Below, piece by piece: positions 1 to 7,984 of a DNA stretch of 64,000 nucleotides. The notes under the pieces are model-generated. The model did no database searches, had not been told where the DNA came from, and worked only from the letters and a program-made list of their open reading frames with translations. Source of the DNA: an uncultured Verrucomicrobiota bacterium (GTDB taxonomy: Bacteria; Verrucomicrobiota; Verrucomicrobiia; Limisphaerales; UBA9464); assembly GCA_903907995.1 (NCBI GenBank), contig CAIVQH010000023.1, forward strand, positions 124,001-188,000. Reading direction: 5' to 3'. The first letter of the stretch is position 1, and each line of letters begins with the position of its first letter. Position numbers and translations under genes: made by a program.

Positions 1-362
1 GCCACGGGTGATTGCGAGTTCAGTTCCTCCCGGTAGTCGGAGTTGGCGAGAATGCCGCTATGCCCAGGATGCGTGCCCGTGGCGAGCGCGGTGCCGTTGA
101 CGATGGTGGTGCTGATGTAAGCCGGATGGTGATGCTTGAAGAAAACGCCATTGGTCGCCAACGCGTACAGGTTCGGCGCGAACTGCGGCGTGATGAAATC
201 AGGCCGCATCCCGTCAAACACCACCACGACCACATGCTCCGCCTTGCCCGCCGCGCGGACCGGCAGCGAACCGGCGCAGGCTACGGCCAGCCCGCATTTC
301 CAGACGGTTCGGAGAATCCGCAACGATTTGGGCCACAACGGCCGTGAGCAGATGCCATTCAT
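1..362 (-). CDS. Secreted type I phosphodiesterase / alkaline-phosphatase superfamily protein (partial, 5' end only)
   Basis: The reading frame on the minus strand opens with ATG at 362 and runs off the left edge, so only about the first 120 residues are present. An N-terminal signal peptide (Leu/Val/Ala-rich, ending near VRAAG, about residue 39) is followed by VVVVVFDGMRPDF, in which the DGxRPD aspartate is a first metal ligand in the nucleotide pyrophosphatase/phosphodiesterase fold. Further on, ISTTIVNGTALATGTHPGHSGI matches the region of the family's catalytic Thr/Ser (TxxN...TGxxPxxHGI). The likely role is export and hydrolysis of a phosphodiester or phosphomonoester; the substrate cannot be told. 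The gene diverges from uvrA with about 108 bases between them. Confidence 0.8.
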   Translation of the reverse strand, partial: MNGICSRPLWPKSLRILRTVWKCGLAVACAGSLPVRAAGKAEHVVVVVFDGMRPDFITPQFAPNLYALATNGVFFKHHHPAYISTTIVNGTALATGTHPGHSGILANSDYREELNSQSPV

Positions 363-470
363 ACGAAGGGGCAGAGTTTAACGGTAGGGGGAACGCGGTC
401 GCGAGGTTTTTGCGGTGACGGATGGGTCAAAATTTCGTCTGCCATTGCCCCCGGCCCATCCGCTGCTTAC

Positions 471-3272
471 TTGTTGTCCGTGCTGAACGACGCCGACTTC
501 GCCACCTCCCTGCCCTTGCCCGCCGGGGTCATCGCCGTGCGTGGCGCGCGGGAGCACAACCTCAAGAACCTTTCGGTGGACATCCCGCGCGGGAAGTTTG
601 TCGTCGTCACCGGGGTGAGCGGCAGCGGCAAGAGCACGCTCGCCTTCGATCTGCTGTTCGCCGAGGGGCAGCGGCGATTCCTTGACTCGATGAACGCCTA
701 CGCCCGGCAGTTCGTGGAGCAGCTGGCGCGGCCGGATGTGGATCTCATCGCCGGCCTGCCCCCTACGGTGAGCATCGAGCAGAGCACCTCGCGCGGGGGC
801 GGCAAGAGCACGGTCGCGACCGTCACGGAAATCTACCACTTCATCCGCCTGCTCTTCGCGCGCCTGGGCACCCAGTATTGCCCTGATTGCGGCGTGCCCG
901 TGCAGGCCCAGACCCGTGACGCGCTCCGGCAGACCCTGCTCGAAGAGGCCGCCGCCCGTGGCGACCTGACCTTGCTCGCCCCAGTGGTGAAGAATCGGAA
1001 GGGTTTTCACTCCGAAATTGCCACCTGGGCGGCGAAGCACGGGTACGAAGAACTCCGAGCCGATGGAAAATGGTACGCCACTGACCAACCGTTCCGGCTG
1101 GACCGCTTCAAGGAGCACGATATCGAGGCCGTCATTGGCGTGTTGGAAAAGCCTTCCCGCAGTCAGGCGAATCGCGCCGAAACCGCCGGCGTCCAGCAAC
1201 GCCTGGTGGATGAGGCGCTCACCATCGGCAAGGGCGTATTGTATGCGCTGGACAAGCAGGGCACGCTCACCACGCATTCGACCGAGCGGGCCTGCCCCAG
1301 CTGTGCGCGCTCCTTTGCCCCGCTCGACCCGAAGGATTTCAGCTACAATTCCAGCCAGGGCTGGTGCCCTAAATGCCGTGGGTTCGGCGAGCTCTTCTAC
1401 CTGCCCGACGTGGATCGCGGGGCCAATGCGGATGCCATCGAGGAAAGCTGGTGGAGCTGGCAGGAGGGCAAGCGCGAGGTCTGCCCGGAATGTCACGGTG
1501 CGCGACTGAAGCCCGAGGCGAGGGCGGTACGGTTGGATATTGCAGCCAAGGTCCCGGGTCCCGTGTCCAAAGCCCCGAGTCAGAAGGTACGCGCCAGCAA
1601 GGCGGCTTCTGACCAGGCATCGCCTACGATCGATTTTATCGCGCAGTCCTCGGTGAACGATGCCTTCGCATGGTTTGACGCGGTGAAGGCCGAGGGCCGT
1701 GCCAGCGAGATCGCCCGTGATATCCTGCCGGAAATCCGTGAGCGGCTGCGCTTTCTCCGCGAAGTGGGGCTGGGCTATCTCCAAATGGGCCGCGCGGTCA
1801 CGACGCTTTCGGGCGGCGAAGCCCAGCGCATCCGGCTGGCCGCCCAGCTCGGCACGAACCTCAGCGGTGTGCTCTACGTGCTGGATGAGCCGACCATCGG
1901 CCTGCACTCGCGGGACAACGACCAGTTGCTCGCCGCCCTGACCAAGCTCCGCGAGCGTGGCAATTCGCTGGTCGTGGTGGAACACGACGAGGAGACGATG
2001 CGGCGGGCGGACTGGATTCTCGATCTCGGCCCCGGCGCGGGTGTCAACGGCGGCGAGGTCGTGGCGGCCGGCACTCTGGCGCAGCTGCTGGCCAATCCCG
2101 CCTCGCTGACCGGACGCATTTTGAGCGAGCAGGCGACCCGCCGGTATCCCGCCCGGGGTGAACGCCGCGAGGTGAACCCCAAGGCCAAATCGGGCTGGCT
2201 CACACTGCAACATGCAAAGATCAACAACCTCAAGGATGTCACCGTGCGCTTTCCACTGGGCCGCTTCATCGCGGTCACGGGTGTCAGCGGATCCGGCAAG
2301 AGCACGCTGGTGAAGGAATGTCTTTTCCCGGCGGTCGAAGCCGCCGTGGACCGCAAGGGTGAGAGTTCCAAACGCAAATTGCCCGCTGGGGCTTGCCAGG
2401 TCACCGGTTTTGAGTCGCTTAACGCCGTCCATGAGGTAGATCAGTCGCCCATTGGCCGGACACCGCGCTCCACGCCGGCGACATACGTGGGTTTCTTCGA
2501 CGATATCCGGGCGCTCTTTGCCATGGCGACCGAGGCGAAGATCCGGGGGTATTCGGCCAGCCGCTTCAGCTTCAATTCCAAACTGGGCCGCTGTCCGCGC
2601 TGCGAGGGTGCCGGGTACACCAAGCTGGAGATGAACTTCCTGCCGACCGCGCACGTGAAATGCGAGACGTGCGGCGGCGGCCGCTTCAATCCCGAGACGC
2701 TCGACGTGAAGTGGAACGGCAAATCCATCGCCGACGTGCTGAACCTGAGCGTGGCCGAGGCCATCGAATTTTTCGGGGCGCACCGCAAGCTGCGGCGACC
2801 GCTGGAGGCCCTCCATGACACCGGACTCGATTATCTCCGTCTCGGCCAGACCAGCCCGACCCTCAGCGGCGGCGAGGCCCAGCGCATCAAGCTTGTGGCC
2901 CACCTGCTCGGCGGCCTGCGGGCCGTCTCGGCGGAGAAGGAGGCGGCTTCCCTTCCCCCTTCGCGCTTCGCACTGCGCGCGCCCAAGCGTGACCTCTTCA
3001 TCCTCGAGGAACCTACCATCGGCCTGCACATCCAGGATGTCCGGCGGCTGGTCGAGGTGATCCAACGGTTGGTGGATGCCGGACACACGGTGGTCGTGAT
3101 CGAGCACAACCTTGATCTTATCGCCGAGGCGGACTGGGTGATCGATCTCGGTCCCGAAGGTGGTGCCGGCGGCGGCCAGATCGTCGCGGAAGGCACGCCG
3201 GAGCAGGTGGCAAAGGTCAGGGAGTCCCACACCGGGCGCTATTTGAAGGGTCATCTGACGCCAACAAAGTGA
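471..3272 (+). CDS. uvrA: UvrA-family excinuclease ABC subunit A (variant)
   Basis: This is a twin-ABC ATPase of nucleotide excision repair that would load UvrB on damaged DNA. Seen: Walker A motifs GVSGSGKST near residues 48 and 604, LSGGEAQR signatures near 446 and again in the second half, a first zinc module CPSC...CPKC near 275-300 and a second CPRC...CETC near 708. The UvrB-binding segment ([13 protein letters not shown]) is present. The insertion domain that normally follows the first zinc module is much reduced. A Pro/Ser/Lys-rich linker of about 28 residues (1543-1625) and another insert before the second Walker B are extra. That Walker B reads LFILEEPT, with Glu where Asp is usual. 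The start is TTG at 471; GTG at 480 is an equal alternative. It may be a second UvrA-type paralogue and not the housekeeping one. Confidence 0.9.
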   Translation: MLSVLNDADFATSLPLPAGVIAVRGAREHNLKNLSVDIPRGKFVVVTGVSGSGKSTLAFDLLFAEGQRRFLDSMNAYARQFVEQLARPDVDLIAGLPPTVSIEQSTSRGGGKSTVATVTEIYHFIRLLFARLGTQYCPDCGVPVQAQTRDALRQTLLEEAAARGDLTLLAPVVKNRKGFHSEIATWAAKHGYEELRADGKWYATDQPFRLDRFKEHDIEAVIGVLEKPSRSQANRAETAGVQQRLVDEALTIGKGVLYALDKQGTLTTHSTERACPSCARSFAPLDPKDFSYNSSQGWCPKCRGFGELFYLPDVDRGANADAIEESWWSWQEGKREVCPECHGARLKPEARAVRLDIAAKVPGPVSKAPSQKVRASKAASDQASPTIDFIAQSSVNDAFAWFDAVKAEGRASEIARDILPEIRERLRFLREVGLGYLQMGRAVTTLSGGEAQRIRLAAQLGTNLSGVLYVLDEPTIGLHSRDNDQLLAALTKLRERGNSLVVVEHDEETMRRADWILDLGPGAGVNGGEVVAAGTLAQLLANPASLTGRILSEQATRRYPARGERREVNPKAKSGWLTLQHAKINNLKDVTVRFPLGRFIAVTGVSGSGKSTLVKECLFPAVEAAVDRKGESSKRKLPAGACQVTGFESLNAVHEVDQSPIGRTPRSTPATYVGFFDDIRALFAMATEAKIRGYSASRFSFNSKLGRCPRCEGAGYTKLEMNFLPTAHVKCETCGGGRFNPETLDVKWNGKSIADVLNLSVAEAIEFFGAHRKLRRPLEALHDTGLDYLRLGQTSPTLSGGEAQRIKLVAHLLGGLRAVSAEKEAASLPPSRFALRAPKRDLFILEEPTIGLHIQDVRRLVEVIQRLVDAGHTVVVIEHNLDLIAEADWVIDLGPEGGAGGGQIVAEGTPEQVAKVRESHTGRYLKGHLTPTK
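1550..1581 (+). repeat. Word-repeat tract inside uvrA
   Basis: A run of GGTCCCGGGTCCCGTGTCC followed by a GCCCCGAGTC unit lies inside the uvrA frame and encodes part of the non-conserved linker [12 protein letters not shown]. Its units resemble the GACCCGAGACCC run found between genes at 22380-22406. It could be an in-frame insertion of the same kind of element, or only a GC-rich linker. Confidence 0.45.
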
Positions 3273-3313
3273 CAGTGTTCATCACAAGCGTGGCAGTTCC
3301 TCCTGCTCCAACC

Positions 3314-3335
3314 GCGCCGGGTCGGAGACCGGCGC
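3314..3335. repeat. GC-rich hairpin between convergent uvrA and lipoate-ligase-like gene
   Basis: GCGCCGGGTC (3314-3323) and GACCGGCGC (3327-3335) form a nine-pair stem with one bulged G and a three-base loop. It lies in the 67-base gap between the two convergent stop codons, and no T-run follows on either strand. It may act as a transcript-end structure or be a small dispersed palindrome. Confidence 0.5.
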
Positions 3336-3339
3336 TCCC

Positions 3340-4029
3340 TCAGCGCCGTTCGTTGTGAGCTGGCGACGAATACTTCGCCGCCGCCAGGTGATTTGCGTGG
3401 GCGAGCAGTTCCGGGGCGGGGTTCAGTTCCGTCCACGACACGCGGTGATGTTCGGTGGCCGCCTCGGTCATTGCTTGCTGCCAGGCCGTGCGCTCGAGGC
3501 CGCGCGGCAGGGGTTGCACCGATCCCTGGATCAGCAGGCCAAGCTTGTTACGACGCTGCGCTGCGCCGGCCAGTTTGCGGCCCTCGTACAGGAGGTCGTA
3601 CTGCTCCCAGCCACCGCCAAAGCACTGCCCCGGACCGGTCTGGTCACAACAGGGAGCCAGCTCCGTGGCCAGTCCCACACGCGCAAAGACATCGCGCAAC
3701 CACAGGTGCATGCGCCGATAGCTTTCCACGGCCCGCGCCTCGTACCAGGCATGGCCCGGAGGCACGGCGACAGAATAGGTCCAGTCGTGGTCATGCGGTA
3801 CCAGGCCGCCACCGGTGGGCCGGCGCACCAGCGGACGCAGCGGCGTTAGGGCGGCAATTTCGGCGTGATGCTGGAAATAGCCAAAGGTCGCCGCCGGCCC
3901 GGTCCAGCCGTAAAAACGCAGCACGGGCCGGCCCCAGCCGGCGCAGTTTTCCAGCAGCGCCTCGTCGAACGCCATGTTCAGCGGCGCCGCCATTGGGCCG
4001 GAATCCAGCAGTAACCACGTCTCCGTCAC
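3340..4029 (-). CDS. Lipoate-protein ligase A-like (BPL/LplA/LipB family) protein
   Basis: The family attaches lipoate or a related acyl group to a lysine of a target domain through an acyl-adenylate, in the cytoplasm. The sequence shows LNMAFDEALLEN near the N-terminus, the substrate-loop motif RRPTGGGLVPHDHDWTYSV, and the lysine motif GRKLAGAAQRR followed by LLIQGS, all in family order. At about 229 residues it lacks a large C-terminal accessory domain, like short LplA or LipL/LipM-type proteins. The start is placed at GTG 4029, just before the conserved TETWLLLDSGP. ATG at 4092 is in frame but would add 21 non-conserved residues and cover a TATAAT box that probably serves the divergent gene. 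The exact activity (ligase or amidotransferase) is not fixed by sequence. Confidence 0.85.
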   Translation of the reverse strand: MTETWLLLDSGPMAAPLNMAFDEALLENCAGWGRPVLRFYGWTGPAATFGYFQHHAEIAALTPLRPLVRRPTGGGLVPHDHDWTYSVAVPPGHAWYEARAVESYRRMHLWLRDVFARVGLATELAPCCDQTGPGQCFGGGWEQYDLLYEGRKLAGAAQRRNKLGLLIQGSVQPLPRGLERTAWQQAMTEAATEHHRVSWTELNPAPELLAHANHLAAAKYSSPAHNERR

Positions 4030-4071
4030 GCGCCGAAGCTCGTCAGGAACGGGTCCGCCGCCAAATGGTTT

Positions 4072-4077
4072 TATAAT
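4072..4077 (+). promoter_or_regulatory. Candidate -10 box for the lipoprotein gene
   Basis: A perfect TATAAT lies 48 bases before the lipoprotein start codon at 4126, in the gap between divergent genes. The hexamer 17 bases upstream (ACGGGT) is a poor -35. It is a candidate only. Confidence 0.4.
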
Positions 4078-4125
4078 TCGCGGGGTTGCCATCCGGGCGC
4101 TTGCATGGCAACCAAGCGCCGCACT

Positions 4126-5619
4126 ATGCGAATTCATCGGCCCCTGGGGCTGCTTTTCCTTGCCACCGTCCTGCTTTGGACGGGCTGCAAACCGTCGGAA
4201 CCGGTCCCCGAGACCCGTTGGCGCTTCGTCGGCGGCACCACGCTCACGTTGCAAACCAACGCGCCGGCCCTGCGTTCGGTGCTTTCCCTGCCGGAATCCG
4301 TCGCCCTGCGCGGACCGCTGCTGACCAATGCCGCGCAGCTGCTCTGGGAGTATGCCTCCGGCAAGACCAATGCCCCGGCCGACGCGCTGGCGGCGGCCCA
4401 GCCGTTGGTCGCGGATCTGGCCGACCGGCTCAGCATCGGCGAAACCATGCTCTCCGCCTCCGGCTACCGGGAATTTGCCCTCGCCGTGCAAGGCGATGCC
4501 GCGCGCGCCCAGGCGTGGCAGGCGGCGTGGCCCAAGTTCATCACCGCCGCCCAGGCCGCCCGGGGCGGCACCCCGGGCAAACCGCAGGTCGCCATCCTTT
4601 CCGGCTGGATCGTCGCCGTCTCGGACAGCGGCTTGATCGCGCCCGAAAAAGCCCTGAAGTCGCTGGCGCAGATTCCGGCCGAGCCGCAGGTGGTGCTGCA
4701 TCTGGAGGCGAAAGTGGCCGGCTGGCCCGCCGGGGCGCTCTCGGTCGCGGTCCGGGACGGCGCTGTCCGCTCGCAGCTGAAGGTCAGCACGGGTGATTCC
4801 CTGCCGCAAAAGCTGCCCGCCTGGAAAATCCCGCCGTTTGTGAAGGATCCCCTCGTGGAATTCACCGCCGCACGGGGTGTCACCCCATGGCTGGCACAGC
4901 TTCCGTCCATCGCTCCCTTCCTGCAGTCGGCCTCTCCCTCCCAATGGTTCGTGTGGGCCTACGGCGATGTGTCGCTGCAGACCTACGTGGCGGCGCTCAC
5001 GGAAAACCCGGAAAAACTCATCACCGGCGTCCACGACCGGCTCAAAGACGCGTTCCATCCGGGGCGGACCATGGGCCTGCTTGACTATCAGCCGGACGCC
5101 GGTCTGCTCAAACTCACCGGCTTGCCGATCGCCTTTCCGCTGCTCACCGCAGTCCACACGAATGACGCAGCTTACGTCACTTTCGGTGCCTTTGCGACCA
5201 GGCCCCGGGTGGTGGACCTTCCGAAGGAAATGGTGGCCCAGGTGGAGCGTGAGAACCTGATGCTCTACGACTGGGAAATCTCGGCGGCCGTGGCCCAGCA
5301 CTGGAACGCCTTCCGGCAGCTGAACCAGATCGTCCATCTGCTCCCGCTGAACAACCGGACATCAGGCCAACAATGGCTGACGGCCATCACGCCGAAACTG
5401 GGCAACTGCGTCACCGAGGCCCTCATTACCGGCGAACATGAGCTGACCGTCACCCGGAATTCGAGCGTGGGCCTGAGCGCGTTGGAGCTGACCGAACTCG
5501 CCTGGTGGCTGGATGGCCCGCAACCGTCCCGGCTGCCCCGGCCCACGCCGACTGCCGCCCCCAAGGCTTCGACGGGCCTTCCCAAATCGCCAACCGCCAG
5601 TCCGGCTCCGCACAAGTAA
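4126..5619 (+). CDS. Predicted lipoprotein of unknown function
   Basis: The N-terminus has a charged start (MRIHR), a hydrophobic stretch and the lipobox LLWTGC at about residue 20, so it is expected to be lipidated and membrane-anchored. The mature part of about 475 residues has no motif I recognise; it is rich in Ala, Leu and Pro and ends in a Pro/Thr/Ser-rich tail. ATG 4126 is chosen because it gives a normal signal peptide; ATG 4105 is in frame and possible. It is followed after only 8 bases by pdxJ, so the two may be co-transcribed, which says little about function. Confidence 0.75.
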   Translation: MRIHRPLGLLFLATVLLWTGCKPSEPVPETRWRFVGGTTLTLQTNAPALRSVLSLPESVALRGPLLTNAAQLLWEYASGKTNAPADALAAAQPLVADLADRLSIGETMLSASGYREFALAVQGDAARAQAWQAAWPKFITAAQAARGGTPGKPQVAILSGWIVAVSDSGLIAPEKALKSLAQIPAEPQVVLHLEAKVAGWPAGALSVAVRDGAVRSQLKVSTGDSLPQKLPAWKIPPFVKDPLVEFTAARGVTPWLAQLPSIAPFLQSASPSQWFVWAYGDVSLQTYVAALTENPEKLITGVHDRLKDAFHPGRTMGLLDYQPDAGLLKLTGLPIAFPLLTAVHTNDAAYVTFGAFATRPRVVDLPKEMVAQVERENLMLYDWEISAAVAQHWNAFRQLNQIVHLLPLNNRTSGQQWLTAITPKLGNCVTEALITGEHELTVTRNSSVGLSALELTELAWWLDGPQPSRLPRPTPTAAPKASTGLPKSPTASPAPHK

Positions 5620-5627
5620 GGCCTGCC

Positions 5628-6377
5628 ATGCTCAAGCTGGGAGTCAATATCGACCACGTCGCCACCCTGCGGCAGGCCCGCTACCGTGACGCCACCGGCG
5701 AACGGCGGGTGGAGCCCGACCCGGTCGCGGCGGCCCTGGCCTGTGAACAGGCCGGCTGCCACGGGATCACCGCGCACCTGCGCGAAGATCGCCGGCATAT
5801 TGTCGACCGTGACATCTGGCGGCTGCGGGAGGCGATCCGGACCCGGCTGAACTTTGAGATGGCCAACGCGCCGGAGATCGTGGAGATCGCGCTGAAGGTG
5901 AAGCCCGACATTGTGTGTCTCGTCCCGGAACGGCGCCAGGAAGTGACCACCGAAGGCGGCCTGGACGTGGCCGGCCAGCTCTCCGCCATCACAGAAACCC
6001 GCAAGCGCCTGAACGACGCCGGCATCGAGGTCAGCCTCTTCATCGCCCCGGATGCGCCGCAAGTCGCGGCGGCGGCCGAATCGGGCGCGCAATTCATCGA
6101 GCTCCATACCGGACGCTACGCCGACCATTTCCACCTGAAACGGGAACGCAATGATGAGCTGCAGCGCCTCATCGCCGCCTCCAAACAGGCCCACGGCCTC
6201 GGCCTGCGGGTCAACGCGGGGCATGGCTTCACCACGGAGAACATCCCGCTCATCCATCTGGTGCCCCACCTGGTCGAGTTGAACATCGGTCACAGCATCG
6301 TCAGCCGGGCCGTTTTCATCGGCCTCGACGCCGCCGTGAAAGAGATCCTCAAGGTGATGGAAGGCTACCCCGGCTGA
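5628..6377 (+). CDS. pdxJ: Pyridoxine 5'-phosphate synthase
   Basis: PdxJ condenses 3-amino-2-oxopropyl phosphate (1-amino-acetone 3-phosphate) with deoxyxylulose 5-phosphate in the DXP-dependent vitamin B6 pathway. The 249-residue sequence is full length and shows the family blocks: [15 protein letters not shown] at the N-terminus, [56 protein letters not shown] and [11 protein letters not shown] followed by [11 protein letters not shown]. The active-site Glu of the LNFEMA block and the His of DHVA are kept. It lies directly upstream of acpS, the same pdxJ-acpS order seen in many bacteria. Confidence 0.97.
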   Translation: MLKLGVNIDHVATLRQARYRDATGERRVEPDPVAAALACEQAGCHGITAHLREDRRHIVDRDIWRLREAIRTRLNFEMANAPEIVEIALKVKPDIVCLVPERRQEVTTEGGLDVAGQLSAITETRKRLNDAGIEVSLFIAPDAPQVAAAAESGAQFIELHTGRYADHFHLKRERNDELQRLIAASKQAHGLGLRVNAGHGFTTENIPLIHLVPHLVELNIGHSIVSRAVFIGLDAAVKEILKVMEGYPG

Positions 6378-6426
6378 CCGCCCGTCGGCCACGCGACTCC
6401 TGTCTCCTGCCTTCTCCCCCTCCCGT

Positions 6427-6804
6427 ATGATCCTCGGCACTGGCATCGATCTGATCGAGGTGGAGCGCGTCGAGGCGTCGTATCAGAAGTTTGGCGAGCG
6501 CTTCGTCAAACGCATCCTGCACCCGGACGAGATCGCCTACTGCCTCGCGCACAAAAATCCCGCGCCGTTTCTGGCGGCGCGTTTCGCCGCCAAGGAGGCC
6601 GTGAGCAAGGCGTTCGGCACCGGCATCGGGGCGGCCCTGGGCTGGCACGACATCGAGGTGCAGAAGAAGCCCTCGGGCGAGCCGTTCGTCGTGCTGCACG
6701 GCAATGGGCTGAAACTGCTCACGGAGCGGGGCGGCCGGATGGTCCACCTCAGCCTGACCCACACCGCAATCCATGCAGCGGCGATGGTCATCCTAGAGGG
6801 CTGA
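6427..6804 (+). CDS. acpS: Holo-[acyl-carrier-protein] synthase
   Basis: AcpS transfers the 4'-phosphopantetheine arm of CoA to a serine of apo-ACP, which is needed for fatty-acid synthesis. The 125-residue protein has the family's N-terminal GTGIDLIEVERV block with the Mg-binding Asp, and the central RFAAKEAVSKAFGTG block with the second ligand Glu. It ends with the LSLTHTAIHAAAMV strand, so it appears complete. It follows pdxJ by 49 bases on the same strand. Confidence 0.96.
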   Translation: MILGTGIDLIEVERVEASYQKFGERFVKRILHPDEIAYCLAHKNPAPFLAARFAAKEAVSKAFGTGIGAALGWHDIEVQKKPSGEPFVVLHGNGLKLLTERGGRMVHLSLTHTAIHAAAMVILEG

Positions 6805-6811
6805 CGGGCAC

Positions 6812-6916
6812 CAAGTTCCTGCTCGTGCTCAGACGCTTGCTTTTGCTTCTCTCCAACTCGCCCAGTCGTTTGGCGCAAACAAGACAAGCGAGCATATGAG
6901 CACGAGCAGGGACTTG
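6812..6916. repeat. Long inverted repeat (CCTGCTC-word family) in intergenic region
   Basis: The arms CAAGTTCCTGCTCGTGCTCA (6812-6831) and its near-perfect reverse complement (6897-6916) match at 19 of 20 positions and enclose a 65-base spacer in which CGCTTG can pair further. The element fills much of the 181-base gap between acpS and the next gene. The arm shares TCCTGCTCnTGCTC with the hairpin at 53021-53104. It could fold in RNA or act as a mobile palindrome. No ORF lies inside it. Confidence 0.75.
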
Positions 6917-6985
6917 TAGGGTGAGCGACTGGAAGAGTTGCGGGGCAGCCACTCATTGGTGACAATCCTTCCTGTCATTGACTTT

Positions 6986-7900
6986 ATGAACAAGACCCCG
7001 CTTCGCCTCTTCATTCCCCTGCTCTGCCTTGCCACCGCCCAGGCCCAGGACAAGGCGTTCTACGACAAGATCCAGATCACCGACACTCCGGTGGCGGGGG
7101 GCATCCACCTGCTCCAGGGTTCCGGCGGCAACATCGGCGCCAGCGTGGGGCCGGATGGCGTATTGATCGTGGATGACCAGTTTGCCCCGCTGGCCGGCAA
7201 GATCCGGGCAAAGCTGAAGGAACTGGACCCCGGCCCGCTGCGGTTCATCATCAACACGCACTGGCTCGGGGACCATACCGGCGGCAATGCCGAGCTCGGC
7301 ACCGAGGGCTCGATCATCGCGCAGGACAATGTCCGCAAGCGTCTCTCGGCCGAGCAGACCATCGCCGCGTTCAAGCAGACCGTGCCAGCTGCGCCCAAGG
7401 CCGCCCTGCCCGTCATCACCTTTGCCGAAAGCCTCTCGGTCCACTTTAATGGCGAGGAAATCCGCGTGCTGCACTTCCCGCATGGCCATACCGATGGCGA
7501 CAGCTTCGTCTGGTTCACCAAATCCGGAGTGATCCATCTGGGCGACGAGTTCTTCATGGGCGACAAGTCGCCGCGGTTCCCCTTCGTGGACGCCAGCAGC
7601 GGGGGCGACGTGCAACAGCTGGCCAAGAACATCGGTGAGGTCATCAAGCTGCTTCCGCCCGACATCAAGATCATCCCCGGCCATGGACCGCTCGGGACGC
7701 TGGCGGATCTGAAGGCCTACCACCTGATGCTGACGGAAGGTATCGAATACGTCCGCAGCCGCGTCGCCGCCGGCAAGACGCTCGATCAGATCAAGGCCGA
7801 GGGTCTGCCCGCGAAATGGCAGGACTGCGGCACGGGCTTCATCAAGGCCGAGAACTGGATCGAGGAAATCCACTATAGCCTGACCCAGCCGGCCAAATGA
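6986..7900 (+). CDS. Secreted MBL-fold metallo-hydrolase with an altered metal site
   Basis: A signal peptide (MNKTPLRLFIPLLCLATAQA) precedes a metallo-beta-lactamase fold of about 285 residues. Metal-site blocks in order are NTHWLGDHTGGN, PHGHTDGDSF, HLGDEFF and IIPGHGP. In the first block the usual HxHxDH reads HWLGDH: the second His is Leu (codon CTC where CAC would restore it). The protein would therefore lack one Zn1 ligand while keeping Asp, the following His and the Zn2-type ligands. Relatives hydrolyse diverse esters, lactams or thioesters, and no substrate is implied here. ATG 6986 is chosen because the signal peptide begins there. It is convergent with the sensor kinase. Confidence 0.85.
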   Translation: MNKTPLRLFIPLLCLATAQAQDKAFYDKIQITDTPVAGGIHLLQGSGGNIGASVGPDGVLIVDDQFAPLAGKIRAKLKELDPGPLRFIINTHWLGDHTGGNAELGTEGSIIAQDNVRKRLSAEQTIAAFKQTVPAAPKAALPVITFAESLSVHFNGEEIRVLHFPHGHTDGDSFVWFTKSGVIHLGDEFFMGDKSPRFPFVDASSGGDVQQLAKNIGEVIKLLPPDIKIIPGHGPLGTLADLKAYHLMLTEGIEYVRSRVAAGKTLDQIKAEGLPAKWQDCGTGFIKAENWIEEIHYSLTQPAK

Positions 7901-7930
7901 ACGCGGAGCGGGGAACGCGGAACGCGGAGT
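7899..7930. repeat. GAACGCGGA direct word repeat
   Basis: Three copies of GAACGCGGA (7899, 7913, 7920) lie in the 84-base gap between convergent genes, the first overlapping the stop codon of the MBL gene. A TTCGAA-type word run (ATTCGAACC...ACTCGAAATTT) follows near 7960-7984. It is one of several loci in the window where a gene end is followed by repeats of a short word. Confidence 0.6.
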
Positions 7931-7984
7931 AAATGCGGCGCATGGGCAGCCGTTCGTGATTCGAACCTCGCAACTCGAAATTTC

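Noticed and set aside
378-3254. Long minus-strand frame of 958 codons across uvrA
   Set aside because: It is a shadow of uvrA on the opposite strand. It has no signal, no family motif and an amino-acid bias (Arg/Gly/His/Leu) typical of antisense GC-rich frames.
4090-5337. Upstream extension of the lplA-like frame to 5337
   Set aside because: The minus frame stays open opposite the lipoprotein gene, but the conserved ligase sequence begins near 4029. The extra 400 codons are antisense shadow.
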